Below, one piece after another: positions 37,415 through 45,434 of a DNA stretch of 64,000 bases (position 1 is its first letter; each line of letters opens with the position of its first letter). This stretch comes from Fischerella sp. PCC 9431 (GTDB lineage Bacteria > Cyanobacteriota > Cyanobacteriia > Cyanobacteriales > Nostocaceae). The notes below the pieces were generated by a model that was given only the letters and a program-made list of their open reading frames with translations, made no database searches and had not been told where the DNA came from. The position numbers and the translations under genes are program-made. Where the stretch lies: positions 5,539,559 to 5,603,558 of the forward strand of contig NZ_KE650771.1 in assembly GCF_000447295.1 (NCBI RefSeq), read 5' to 3'.

Positions 37415-37451
37415 TTGTTTTAGATAAACTGACATGCGGGACTAAATAAAA

Positions 37452-37469
37452 AACCCCCGATTGGGGGTT
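37452..37469 (-). terminator. Intrinsic terminator of the cox operon
   Basis: On the minus strand AACCCCC, a four-base loop, GGGGGTT and then a T-run (TTTTTA) follow the coxC stop by about 35 bp. This is a classical stem-loop plus T-tract. Confidence 0.88.
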
Positions 37470-37502
37470 AATGTCATCAAATAAGGGAGTAAAAAGTAAT
37501 AC

Positions 37503-38120
37503 TCACAGTATATACAATAATCCGAATAGGATAATCCAAATTACGTCTACGAAGTGCCAATAAATTTCAGCAGCTTCAATCCCAAAGTGCTTTTGGCTAC
37601 TGTAGTGGTCTTTTTTGCGCGATCGCCACAACACCGCCAAGATTGCTAACACACCAATCGTCACGTGCAAACCGTGGAAACCAGTCAAAACATAAAATGC
37701 ACTCGCGAACAAATTAGTTGTCAGACCAAATTCGAGGTGGAAGTATTCATACATTTGTCCCGCCAAGAAAATGATCCCCATCACAGCAGTAATTGCAAAC
37801 CACATTTGCATACCGCGCACATCATTCTTTTTAATGGCGGTATCAGCATTATGAATAACAAAACTGCTAGCAATCAGGTTTATGGTGTTGATACCGGGAA
37901 GCAACAATTCTAATTCTGGAGTACCTTCCGGTGGCCAAGCAGGTAATGTCGAACGAAAAGCTAAATAGGCTCCGAACAAGCCCATGAAAATCATCCCTTC
38001 GGCGACTAGAAATACAATTAGTCCAAACAGACGATAATCATGATGTTCTTCGTGATGAGCAGTTTCTGCTGCGTGGTGATAATTTAGGGCTGTTTTTGCT
38101 GGGTCAATAGTTTGACTCAT
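37503..38120 (-). CDS. coxC: Cytochrome c oxidase subunit III
   Basis: A 205-residue membrane subunit of the aa3-type terminal oxidase, with five hydrophobic spans. Typical parts are FGLIVFLVAEGMIFMGLFGAYLAFR (with the conserved Glu), GFHGLHVTIGVLAIL, and the C-terminal EAAEIYWHFVDVIWIILFGLLYIL. It is the last gene of coxB-coxA-coxC and is followed by a strong terminator. Confidence 0.96.
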   Translation of the reverse strand: MSQTIDPAKTALNYHHAAETAHHEEHHDYRLFGLIVFLVAEGMIFMGLFGAYLAFRSTLPAWPPEGTPELELLLPGINTINLIASSFVIHNADTAIKKNDVRGMQMWFAITAVMGIIFLAGQMYEYFHLEFGLTTNLFASAFYVLTGFHGLHVTIGVLAILAVLWRSRKKDHYSSQKHFGIEAAEIYWHFVDVIWIILFGLLYIL

Positions 38121-38203
38121 GAATCTTTTGTAAATTATGAATTGTGATTTATGAATTATGAAAAATGAATCTTGAATTCATTCTTCATAACTCATTATTA
38201 AAC

Positions 38204-39949
38204 TTAGATTTCGCCTTTTTCGGCTGCGATCGATGGATAGGGTTCGTCGGGGTTGGCGCGTAAGACTGAGTTTGGCCCTGCTGACAAAGCTGGATCAGAA
38301 CTAGATAAAGGTACGCCTTCTCTAGTCCTTTCCAAACCGTAGTCGTAGGGGCCAGTAGCCAATACAGGGGGTTTGTCGAAATTCTCAAATGCTGGTGGTG
38401 AAGCAGTCATCCACTCCAGAGTTAGAGCTTTCCAAGGATTGTTACCAGCCTTGGGGCCATACATCCAACTCCAAATCACATTGACAATGAAAGGTAATGT
38501 GGAAACTGCCAATATATAAGAACCATAGGTGCAGATTTCGTTGATCAAGGCAAATTTGGGGTCATACTGAGCAATACGACGATTCATTCCCATTAATCCG
38601 AGTTTGTGCATGGGTAAGAAAGTCATATTCAAACCAATGATGGTAAAAGCAAAATGAACCTGACCCCAAAATTCGTTGAGCATCCGTCCCGTCATTTTTG
38701 GGAACCAGTGGTAGAAAGCGGCATAGATACCCAAAACACTACCACCAAACAGAACGTAATGCAGGTGGGCAACTACAAAATAGGTATCGTGAACGTGGAT
38801 ATCAAAAGGCACTGCTGCCAACATCACACCACTGATACCACCAATCACAAAAGTTCCCACAAAGCCGATCGCAAACAGTAAAGCGGTACGATCAACGCGG
38901 AGTTTACCACCCCACATGGTTCCTAACCAACTGAAAATTTTAATTCCCGTGGGTACGGCAATGATCATCGTTGTGATCATGAAAAACATCCGTAACCAAC
39001 CAGGGATACCACTGGTAAACATGTGGTGCGCCCACACAATTAAACCCAAAAAGCTAATAGCCAAAGAAGAGTAGGCGATCGCTTTATAACCAAAAATCGG
39101 TTTCCGGGAGTGAACAGGGATCACCTCAGAAATCACCCCAAAGAAGGGCAAAATCATGATGTAAACTGCTGGGTGAGAGTAAAACCAGAACATGTGCTGG
39201 TATACTACTGGATCACCACCACCAGTGGGATTAAAAAATGTTGTACCTGCAAATAAATCAAAAGCCAGCAAAATTAAGCCTGCTGCTAGCACAGGTGTAG
39301 ATACCAGTACTAAGGCTGAAGTTGCCAACATTGCCCAACAGAACAAGGGCATTTGATGGAAACCCATGCCAGGGGTACGCATTTTCAGGAGGGTGACGAG
39401 GAAATTAATCGCCCCCAAAATCGACGATGTACCCAACAGCAAGATACTCATAATCCAGATTCCCTCACCCACCTGACCTGTTACCAAACTCAGAGGAGGG
39501 TAAGAAGTCCAACCTGCATCTGGAGCATCACCTACAGCTAAACTGGCAATCAGCATTAAACCTGCTGGAGGAATCATCCAGAAAGCTAAAGCATTGAGGC
39601 GAGGAAATGCCATATCTTTTGCCCCAATCATCAGTGGCAATACGTAATTGGCAAAACCCGCACCCGCAGGCACAATCCACAAGAAAATCATAATTGTGGC
39701 GTGCAACGTAAACAAGCTGTTGTAGACTTCGGGAGTCACAAAATCTACTTCGGGAGTTCGGAGTTCGGTACGTACCAAATCAGCCATCACCCCACCAATA
39801 CAGTAGAAGATGAAAGTGCTGACTAGGTATTGAATACCAATGACTTTGTGGTCAGTGTTGAAGGTAAAGTATTCCCACCATTTTCTGATCCCTGGTTCGT
39901 CTGCCTCAGCAGGGATATTAGCTGTTTCTTGTATCTGTGCTTGTGTCAT
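38204..39949 (-). CDS. coxA: Cytochrome c oxidase subunit I
   Basis: The catalytic subunit with low-spin heme a, heme a3 and CuB, 581 residues from ATG 39949; the TTG at 39964 lies in repeat sequence and is less likely. Twelve membrane spans. Heme/copper ligand regions are visible: FTLHATIMIFLW, WFYSHPAVYIMILPFFGVISEVIP (CuB His and cross-linked Tyr region), VWAHHMFTSG (His pair) and HDTYFVVAHLHYVLFGGS (heme a3 and heme a His). The C-terminus is a polar extension of about 60 residues. Co-transcribed with coxB and coxC. Confidence 0.96.
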   Translation of the reverse strand: MTQAQIQETANIPAEADEPGIRKWWEYFTFNTDHKVIGIQYLVSTFIFYCIGGVMADLVRTELRTPEVDFVTPEVYNSLFTLHATIMIFLWIVPAGAGFANYVLPLMIGAKDMAFPRLNALAFWMIPPAGLMLIASLAVGDAPDAGWTSYPPLSLVTGQVGEGIWIMSILLLGTSSILGAINFLVTLLKMRTPGMGFHQMPLFCWAMLATSALVLVSTPVLAAGLILLAFDLFAGTTFFNPTGGGDPVVYQHMFWFYSHPAVYIMILPFFGVISEVIPVHSRKPIFGYKAIAYSSLAISFLGLIVWAHHMFTSGIPGWLRMFFMITTMIIAVPTGIKIFSWLGTMWGGKLRVDRTALLFAIGFVGTFVIGGISGVMLAAVPFDIHVHDTYFVVAHLHYVLFGGSVLGIYAAFYHWFPKMTGRMLNEFWGQVHFAFTIIGLNMTFLPMHKLGLMGMNRRIAQYDPKFALINEICTYGSYILAVSTLPFIVNVIWSWMYGPKAGNNPWKALTLEWMTASPPAFENFDKPPVLATGPYDYGLERTREGVPLSSSDPALSAGPNSVLRANPDEPYPSIAAEKGEI

Positions 39950-39960
39950 AAGTTTTTTAG

Positions 39961-40022
39961 TCAATGGTCAATGGTCAATTGTCAATTGTCATCACTTTTG
40001 ACTTTTGACAATGGACTCTTGA
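39961..40022. repeat. Heptamer-type repeats between coxB and coxA
   Basis: TCAATGGTCAATGGTCAATTGTCAATTGTC followed by ACTTTTGACTTTTGACAATGG. This short tandem repeat fills the whole spacer between the two co-transcribed genes. Confidence 0.9.
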
Positions 40023-41105
40023 CTACTTGTGAATTTGATGTAACATTTCTGGCTGAATTCCCATGTCTTGAGTGTATGGGGCGAGATATTGCGCTGGGGA
40101 TAGTTCGCTAGGGTTCACAGCAACTGCCTGATTAAGAGTTTCGGCACTAGCAACCTGTTGTTCTTGTACCCATTTTTCAAAGGCTTCTGGTTTTTCTACT
40201 ATGACTTGTGTCCTCATTGCACCGTGGTAAGGGCCACATAGTTCCGCACAGATTACAGCATAATCGCCTTCTGTCTTGGGTGTAAACCGAATTTCTGTTT
40301 GTCTACCGGGGATCACATCTTGCTTGAGGCGAAATTCTGGTACCCAGAAAGCATGAATAACGTCATTTGCGGTCATATTTAGCTCCACTTCCCGGCCAAT
40401 GGGAACATGCAACTCACCAGAAGTAATTCCTGTATCTGGGTAAGTGAAAATAAAGGCATACTGCAAACCTGTGACATTAATCACAAGTTCTGGTGGTTGA
40501 CCTTGGTTTTCCCGACTAGCACCAATCGTGGGAGCAACACTACCGACACCCGGAGCATCCTGCTTTTGCGGAATTTGATCAGCATTGCGAACTGCTGCGG
40601 TGGCTGGATCTTGCATCGCCTCATCAGATTTTTGCTGATTGAGGTTTGGTTGATCACTAGGAGGTGTATCGGTCAAAGTTGCTGCGATCGCTGCCCCTGG
40701 CATTTTCATGGCTTGGGGGGTCATGGGTGCATCGTGAATAGCATGGGGATCAAAGCCACCCATTTCATTGTAGACATCAAAACTGTAAACAGAGATACCC
40801 AGGACAATAATCGCGGGGATCGCTGTCCAGAGAATCTCTAATGGCACATTGCCATGCACTGGCGAACCATCTGTATCGTCACCTGCACGTCGGCGATATT
40901 TAAAGGCAGTGTATATTAAAACACCTTCTACGATTAAAAATATACCTGTAGATACGATCATCATTGCATTGAACAGGCCATCCACCAAAACAGCTTCTTC
41001 GGAAGCTTCAGTGGGCATTAATCCATGATTTTGACCATACCAGAGGCTGACTAGTGTCAGCAGGATACCAATAAGTAATGTCCAGATTGAACTTGGAATT
41101 TTCAC
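40023..41105 (-). CDS. coxB: Cytochrome c oxidase subunit II
   Basis: A 360-residue subunit that accepts electrons from cytochrome c or plastocyanin through the CuA centre. An N-terminal hydrophobic helix (residues 7-24) and two further spans (about 45-67 and 92-110) precede the periplasmic cupredoxin domain. CuA ligands are in CAELCGPYHGAM (C-x3-C-x3-H-x2-M) with the upstream His in VIHAFWVPEF. Between the last span and the cupredoxin domain lies an 85-residue Ala/Pro/Gln-rich linker (about 115-205), longer than usual. It is the first gene of the operon. Confidence 0.95.
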   Translation of the reverse strand: MKIPSSIWTLLIGILLTLVSLWYGQNHGLMPTEASEEAVLVDGLFNAMMIVSTGIFLIVEGVLIYTAFKYRRRAGDDTDGSPVHGNVPLEILWTAIPAIIVLGISVYSFDVYNEMGGFDPHAIHDAPMTPQAMKMPGAAIAATLTDTPPSDQPNLNQQKSDEAMQDPATAAVRNADQIPQKQDAPGVGSVAPTIGASRENQGQPPELVINVTGLQYAFIFTYPDTGITSGELHVPIGREVELNMTANDVIHAFWVPEFRLKQDVIPGRQTEIRFTPKTEGDYAVICAELCGPYHGAMRTQVIVEKPEAFEKWVQEQQVASAETLNQAVAVNPSELSPAQYLAPYTQDMGIQPEMLHQIHK

Positions 41106-41605
41106 GGTTGATAAAGTTAATGGCTTTACTACTTAGACGTAACTGTTCACTTACTACGGTAGTCCAGCCTACAGGAGATAGAGTCCAAGAAAGTAAAATC
41201 ATTATTAATTTTTAAGCTGATTTTTTGATCCTCAACAGAATGTATTGCTTGGATATGTCGGAGGTTAGATGCAAATAAAGAGAAAACTTTTCTTAAGCTA
41301 GAAGTATCTCTGGGAGTCTATTGTCTATAACTTGAAAAATATCTAAAGCTTGGGTGCAAAGTAACCAAGGTGCTTCAAAGTATTAAGTGAGAGCCGAACT
41401 TTCACCCCAATTTTCATAAGCTAGGGTGGAGATGTGGATTTTGGATTTTGGAAAGGAGGTTTCAACCAAGTCACAATTCCTCTATCGATAATTCAAAATC
41501 CCCAAGCCTGTAAATGGATGGCATGGACACCTCTATAAAGTCCAAATCGGCTGGTAAACGTTTGAAATTTTGTGGCTCACGAAGAGCAACTCAAAGGTAT
41601 CTTTC
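41106..41605. other. Divergent promoter region of coxB and ctaA
   Basis: About 500 bp between the oxidase operon (minus) and the heme A genes (plus). No gene and no strong repeat are visible. Joint control of oxidase and heme A synthesis from this region is plausible, but no operator was recognised. Confidence 0.5.
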
Positions 41606-42571
41606 ATGAGCGAATTTGTTCTGGAACAACAAAATTTAGAGGCAGTAGAACAACAGCAAAATCCCAAGGATCGAATTCGGCGCTGGGTGTGGAGAATGTG
41701 TGTAGCCACTTTGATTTTGATGGCGATCGGCAGCGCCACTCGCGTCATGAATGCAGGATTAGCTTGTCCTGACTGGCCTTTGTGCTACGGTAAACTAGTA
41801 CCAACCAAGCAAATGAATTTCCAGGTGTTTCTGGAATGGTTTCATAGATTGGATGCGTCATTAATTGGGATCAGCGCGATCGCACTTGTGGGTGTATCTT
41901 GGTGGAATCGTCGCTCTTTACCCAAGTGGCTACCTTGGGCATCCACATTTTCTTTATTTTTAATTATCTTCCAAGGTGTATTAGGTGGACTCACTGTTAC
42001 TGAACTGTTGCGGTTTGATATAGTGACTGCTCACTTGGGAACAGCTTTAGTATTTTTCTGTACTCTATTGGTAATTGGTACTGCACTCACTCCCTACCAA
42101 GCCACCGGAACTGTTGGTAAATTGCCTTGGGTAGGTTTAATTGCCACTATTCTGGTTTACGTGCAGAGTCTTCTCGGCGCTTTAGTCGGTTCTCGCTGGG
42201 CGCTACACCAATGTTTTGGAGGTTACGAACTTTGTAATGTGATGTATGGTCACATCTTCGGCTTGATCCCGCCGACAGTGGCAATATTGGTACTGGTATT
42301 TATGGCTTGGCGTACACCAGCACTCCATCCAGCTCTACGCAAACTGGCAAATATGGCTGGTGGGTTATTGATTTTACAACTGATTGTAGGATTTGCGACT
42401 TTCCGGTTACACCTCCAAGTTGAACCACTAACTGTCTCTCACCAAGCCATAGGGGCAAGTTTGCTAGGGATTTTGGTAGTGTTCACTGTTCTGTCGTTAC
42501 GCGATTGGTCAGCCAGCTGCAGTATGAATTCAGACATAAATACTGAGACTACTAATCCAATTCCAAGTTAA
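41606..42571 (+). CDS. ctaA: Heme A synthase
   Basis: Converts heme O to heme A in the membrane for the neighbouring aa3 oxidase. 321 residues from ATG 41606 (AAAGGT upstream); a TTG or other start at 41570 would add 12 residues and is less likely. Eight spans. Conserved features are TRVMNAGLACPDWPLCYGKLVP with the Cys pair, EWFHRLDAS, TAHLGTALVFF, a second Cys pair in HQCFGGYELCN, and VSHQAIGASLLG. ctaB follows, after a repeat-filled spacer. Confidence 0.95.
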   Translation: MSEFVLEQQNLEAVEQQQNPKDRIRRWVWRMCVATLILMAIGSATRVMNAGLACPDWPLCYGKLVPTKQMNFQVFLEWFHRLDASLIGISAIALVGVSWWNRRSLPKWLPWASTFSLFLIIFQGVLGGLTVTELLRFDIVTAHLGTALVFFCTLLVIGTALTPYQATGTVGKLPWVGLIATILVYVQSLLGALVGSRWALHQCFGGYELCNVMYGHIFGLIPPTVAILVLVFMAWRTPALHPALRKLANMAGGLLILQLIVGFATFRLHLQVEPLTVSHQAIGASLLGILVVFTVLSLRDWSASCSMNSDINTETTNPIPS

Positions 42572-42574
42572 TCA

Positions 42575-42658
42575 GTTGACAGTGAACAGTGAACAGTTAA
42601 CAGTTAGCAGTTATCAAAAAGAGCTACTGGTAACTGATAACTGATAACTGATAACTGA
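42575..42658. repeat. Heptamer repeats between ctaA and ctaB
   Basis: ACAGTGAACAGTGAACAGTTAACAG units are followed by three to four AACTGATAACTGAT units. The same heptamer family, in the other orientation, lies at 27731-27803. Confidence 0.92.
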
Positions 42659-42708
42659 CTAATAGCAACAGCATACAAATTATTGAATATTAAGGAATTA
42701 GTGCCAAG

Positions 42709-43662
42709 ATGATTGAGACTAATGTCTCTAAGCAGCATGAATCATTTTTACAGGTTCTGCAAAGCTATTACCAACTAACTAAACCCAGAATTATCCCATT
42801 GCTCTTAATTACCACAGCTGGCAGTATGTGGATCGCAGCAAAGGGACAGGTAGACCCGGTGCTGTTGCTAGTAACTCTATTTGGTGGCACTTTAGCTGCT
42901 GCTAGCGCCCAGACAATTAACTGTATTTATGACCGGGATATAGATTATGAGATGGAGCGCACCCGTCATCGCCCCATCCCTTCTGGTAGGATACAGTCAC
43001 GTGATGCTCTAATTTTTGCGATCGCTCTGGCTGTTATTTCCTTTAGCCTATTGTCAGTATTTGCCAACTTGCTAGCTGCTTCGCTAGCAATGGTTGGTAT
43101 AGTTTTTTATGTTTTAGTTTATACACATTGGCTAAAGCGTCACAGCACCCTAAATATTGTGATTGGTGGAGCCGCAGGAGCGATTCCGACACTGGTAGGT
43201 TGGGCAGCTGTTACTGGTAATTTAAGCTGGACAGCGTGGTTATTATTTGGAATTGTCTTTTTATGGACACCACCTCACTTCTGGGCTTTAGCCTTGATGA
43301 TTAGTGAGGATTACGCAAAAGTTGGTGTGCCAATGCTACCAGTAGTTGCAGGCAATCCGGCGACTGTGCGTCAGATTTGGTGGTATACGCTAATCACTGT
43401 CGTAGCCACACTGTTGCTAATTTATCCCTTGCAGCAAACAGGATTTGTTTATGGTGCGATCGCCCTATATTTAGGCGGAGTATTTATTTACAAAGCTTGG
43501 CAATTGCTTCATAATCCAAGCGATCGTAATTTAGCCAGAGGATTATTTCTCTATTCAATTTCTTACATGATGCTGTTGTGTCTGGGTATGGTAATTGATA
43601 GTCTTCCTCTTACCCATCATGCAATTAGTTTTGTGGTGAGTCAGTTGCATGTAGTGAACTGA
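42709..43662 (+). CDS. ctaB: Protoheme IX farnesyltransferase (heme O synthase)
   Basis: A 317-residue UbiA-type prenyltransferase in the membrane that adds farnesyl to heme B. The Asp-rich motif [19 protein letters not shown] and the second loop [12 protein letters not shown] are present, along with [30 protein letters not shown] typical of CtaB/CyoE. Together with ctaA it supplies heme A to coxA. A hairpin terminator follows 22 bp after the stop. Confidence 0.95.
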   Translation: MIETNVSKQHESFLQVLQSYYQLTKPRIIPLLLITTAGSMWIAAKGQVDPVLLLVTLFGGTLAAASAQTINCIYDRDIDYEMERTRHRPIPSGRIQSRDALIFAIALAVISFSLLSVFANLLAASLAMVGIVFYVLVYTHWLKRHSTLNIVIGGAAGAIPTLVGWAAVTGNLSWTAWLLFGIVFLWTPPHFWALALMISEDYAKVGVPMLPVVAGNPATVRQIWWYTLITVVATLLLIYPLQQTGFVYGAIALYLGGVFIYKAWQLLHNPSDRNLARGLFLYSISYMMLLCLGMVIDSLPLTHHAISFVVSQLHVVN

Positions 43663-43683
43663 AAGTTAGATCGCTGGAATGAG

Positions 43684-43712
43684 ACCGGGTTTTTTTCAAA
43701 ACCCGGTTTTTA
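43684..43712 (+). terminator. Terminator after ctaB
   Basis: ACCGGGTTTT pairs with AAAACCCGGT, with a short T/C loop, followed by a T-run. Because the stem is flanked by T-rich sequence it could also serve the convergent small gene at 43720-43869. Confidence 0.88.
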
Positions 43713-43719
43713 TTTAAAT

Positions 43720-43869
43720 TTATTTAATTGCAGAAAGAGCGCGTCCACACACACCAGCAGCTATACCCGCCGAAGCCGCCAAAGAAGGTTGATTCTTCAC
43801 GACACCAAGAATAGCTGCTAAGAAAAGAGCAAAAAAAGCACTCAACGCCATTTGACGTAAAATACTCAT
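43720..43869 (-). CDS. Small hydrophobic peptide gene (49 aa)
   Basis: The ATG at 43869 is preceded by AGAGGATTCAAG, an acceptable ribosome site. The 49-residue product begins MSILRQMALSAFFALFLAAI, a strong membrane or signal helix. It continues with an Ala/Gly-rich tail containing a single Cys (GVCGRALSAIK). Function unknown. It is the first of several very short genes in the 43.7-45.4 kb patch. Confidence 0.5.
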   Translation of the reverse strand: MSILRQMALSAFFALFLAAILGVVKNQPSLAASAGIAAGVCGRALSAIK

Positions 43870-44095
43870 CTTGAATCCTCTAGCTAGATTTGAATAGGGC
43901 TGACACTAAATATAATTATCCGTTAATTTTGTTTATAAAAATAACAACTGATTATACAAATTACTCAATTTCAAATTCAGCTTCAAGGAATTATGTGTAT
44001 AAAAACACAAAGATGGTTATTCTCGTTACCAGATTCAACCTAGTAACGAGAGTTTGAAGGCTTCGCATCCTGATACTATAAACTAGTGCAAGTTG

Positions 44096-44236
44096 TCAGC
44101 TTTTGTCCTTGTAACAATCGTAGCATCTATAGCATTTGTACTTATCTTTGTCTCTGTCTTTGTCGTTTTTGGAGTAACCACCAATAATGTGACTAGATTC
44201 AACAGATTCGATGTGATTCAGATCAGAAATAATCAT
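44096..44236 (-). CDS. Double-glycine-leader peptide with Cys/Tyr-rich core (RiPP/bacteriocin-like precursor)
   Basis: A 46-residue product from ATG 44236, which has AGGAG 7 bases upstream; longer readings to 44365 lack a ribosome site. The first 20 residues (MIISDLN...SSHIIGG) match the double-glycine leader type of cyanobacterial secreted peptides, which C39-peptidase ABC exporters cleave after GG. The predicted 26-residue core starts with a Lys/Asp alternation (SKNDKDRDKDK) and ends with CYRCYDCYKDKS, three cysteines each beside tyrosine. No exporter or modifying enzyme is in the window, so processing would rely on genes elsewhere. Confidence 0.7.
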   Translation of the reverse strand: MIISDLNHIESVESSHIIGGYSKNDKDRDKDKYKCYRCYDCYKDKS

Positions 44237-44359
44237 GAGTTTCTCCTGGAAATTAATTAATGCTAATTGCTGTGATTTCATCGATTTTGGAAAAGTGATT
44301 AGCTGCGATTTCTGAGTGCCGATAGTGATTAAACCTTGACTTTTCAGACATTTTCTTAG

Positions 44360-44426
44360 CCTCACTGACGAAATCGAGTGAGCGATAACCTTAGTATCCG
44401 AACTCAGGTATTAGTTATCGGAAATT
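44360..44426. repeat. 67-bp direct repeat, copy A, with hairpin potential
   Basis: Starts CCTCACT and contains GTGAGCGATAACCTTAGTA and GTTATCGG. Inner inverted segments (CCTCACT with AGTGAG; CGATAAC with GTTATCG) can form hairpins. It lies about 125 bp upstream of the double-glycine peptide gene. By eye about 55 of 67 positions match copy B at 44748-44814. Confidence 0.8.
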
Positions 44427-44489
44427 AGTCGCGGTTTAACAGAATTATGGCTGAATGATATCTATTTTTTCTTCTCACTTAATAGGTGA

Positions 44490-44648
44490 TTAACGTTGAG
44501 CAGCTTTTTTCACTTCTTCGGGTGCTTCGTTACGACCAATTACATCACATGCTCTAGTTCCTCGATACCAATTATAGCCGTTGTAGTTAGTTACAAATCG
44601 GTCTTTGGCACATCTGTAGAAAGCTAAGGGTGCTTGTCCTCCTCTAAT
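44490..44648 (-). pseudogene. Start-less ORF remnant (small secreted-type protein)
   Basis: An open frame of 52 codons preceded directly by an in-frame stop (44649-44651), with no ATG, GTG or TTG at its beginning. It reads GGQAPLAFYRCAKDRFVTNY...RGTRACDVIGRNEAP and ends EEVKKAAQR, with two cysteines and several aromatics, which looks like genuine coding sequence. Probably the 3' end of a gene that lost its start or signal/leader region. Copy B of the 67-bp repeat lies about 100 bp upstream, the same relative position as copy A before the peptide gene. Confidence 0.5.
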
Positions 44649-44747
44649 TTATTCCGTAATTTTGTTATTCAAATCTGTGAGGAAATTAGAGTTTTGTAAA
44701 TCAACAAATTACTCATTTGCAATCAATTGACATGACATAATTGTTAA

Positions 44748-44814
44748 CCTCACTTACAAAATCAGGTGAGCGATAACCTTAGTAACTAAATTTAGGTATT
44801 GCTTATCGGACATT
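44748..44814. repeat. 67-bp direct repeat, copy B
   Basis: Same length and layout as 44360-44426, sharing CCTCACT, GTGAGCGATAACCTTAGTA, AGGTATT and TTATCGGA. The two copies are in the same orientation, each upstream of a minus-strand small ORF. Confidence 0.8.
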
Positions 44815-44982
44815 CATATGTCTCAAGGTATAACCTATATCTGTCAAAAGTAGTTCTCAATATCTGGGTATAAAGCAGCTATCTAAAAGCTTGTATTTTT
44901 TATTTTTAAAAATAAATTTATTAACTGTTTTTTTTGAATCAATTAGGATGTCAAAATATGTATTTTTTGTGAAATCAATTAA

Positions 44983-45108
44983 TCATTGAAGACCAGTTGT
45001 AAAAATGGTCATGTTTTCATAACAAACACCTTTCTCTTTTGCCATTGATTTTATTTGTTGACGATACTCTGCTTGTAATTCTTGCATTTGCTCCGCAGAA
45101 AGCTGTAA
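44983..45108 (-). pseudogene. Truncated ORF remnant
   Basis: A short minus-strand frame, closed upstream by an in-frame stop at 45109-45111, encoding LSAEQMQELQAEYRQQIKSM and then AKEKGVCYENM. The composition (regular Glu/Gln/Lys helix) is protein-like. An internal ATG at 45087 would give 34 residues. Read as the 3' remnant of a lost gene. Confidence 0.4.
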
Positions 45109-45110
45109 TC

Positions 45111-45326
45111 ATGGATTTTCTAAGCAATGAGGGTGAAAGTATTTCCCATCCATTTGTGAGAAATGAAGTAACTGCACTTTCGTTAGATGAACTAATGGGT
45201 AGAAAATGCTATTGCTACTATTTTTGCAGTGAAATATATCGTAATACTACACATTTAAATATTAACTTCATACTTTCATTGCCAGAAATTTATATTTACT
45301 TCGTTATACTTAGTTATTTTAAGTAA
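45111..45326 (+). CDS. Possible small peptide gene with Cys/Tyr cluster
   Basis: A frame of 71 codons from ATG 45111 without a strong ribosome site. The N-terminal part is acidic, with LSLDELMGR, a helix-type end reminiscent of RiPP leader peptides. It is followed by KCYCYYFCS and a hydrophobic, Ile/Tyr-rich tail. The Cys/Tyr cluster resembles the core of the peptide encoded at 44096-44236. It could also be chance open sequence next to a gene remnant, so confidence is low. Confidence 0.35.
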   Translation: MDFLSNEGESISHPFVRNEVTALSLDELMGRKCYCYYFCSEIYRNTTHLNINFILSLPEIYIYFVILSYFK

Positions 45327-45434
45327 AGGTTAAGACGGAGTTATAAACTCATTAAGTTCCGATGACAGCCAGTAATTGGTATGATTGGTGACTTTAATGA
45401 GGAACCTTCGTATTGAAATAAATAAGGAGAGTTA

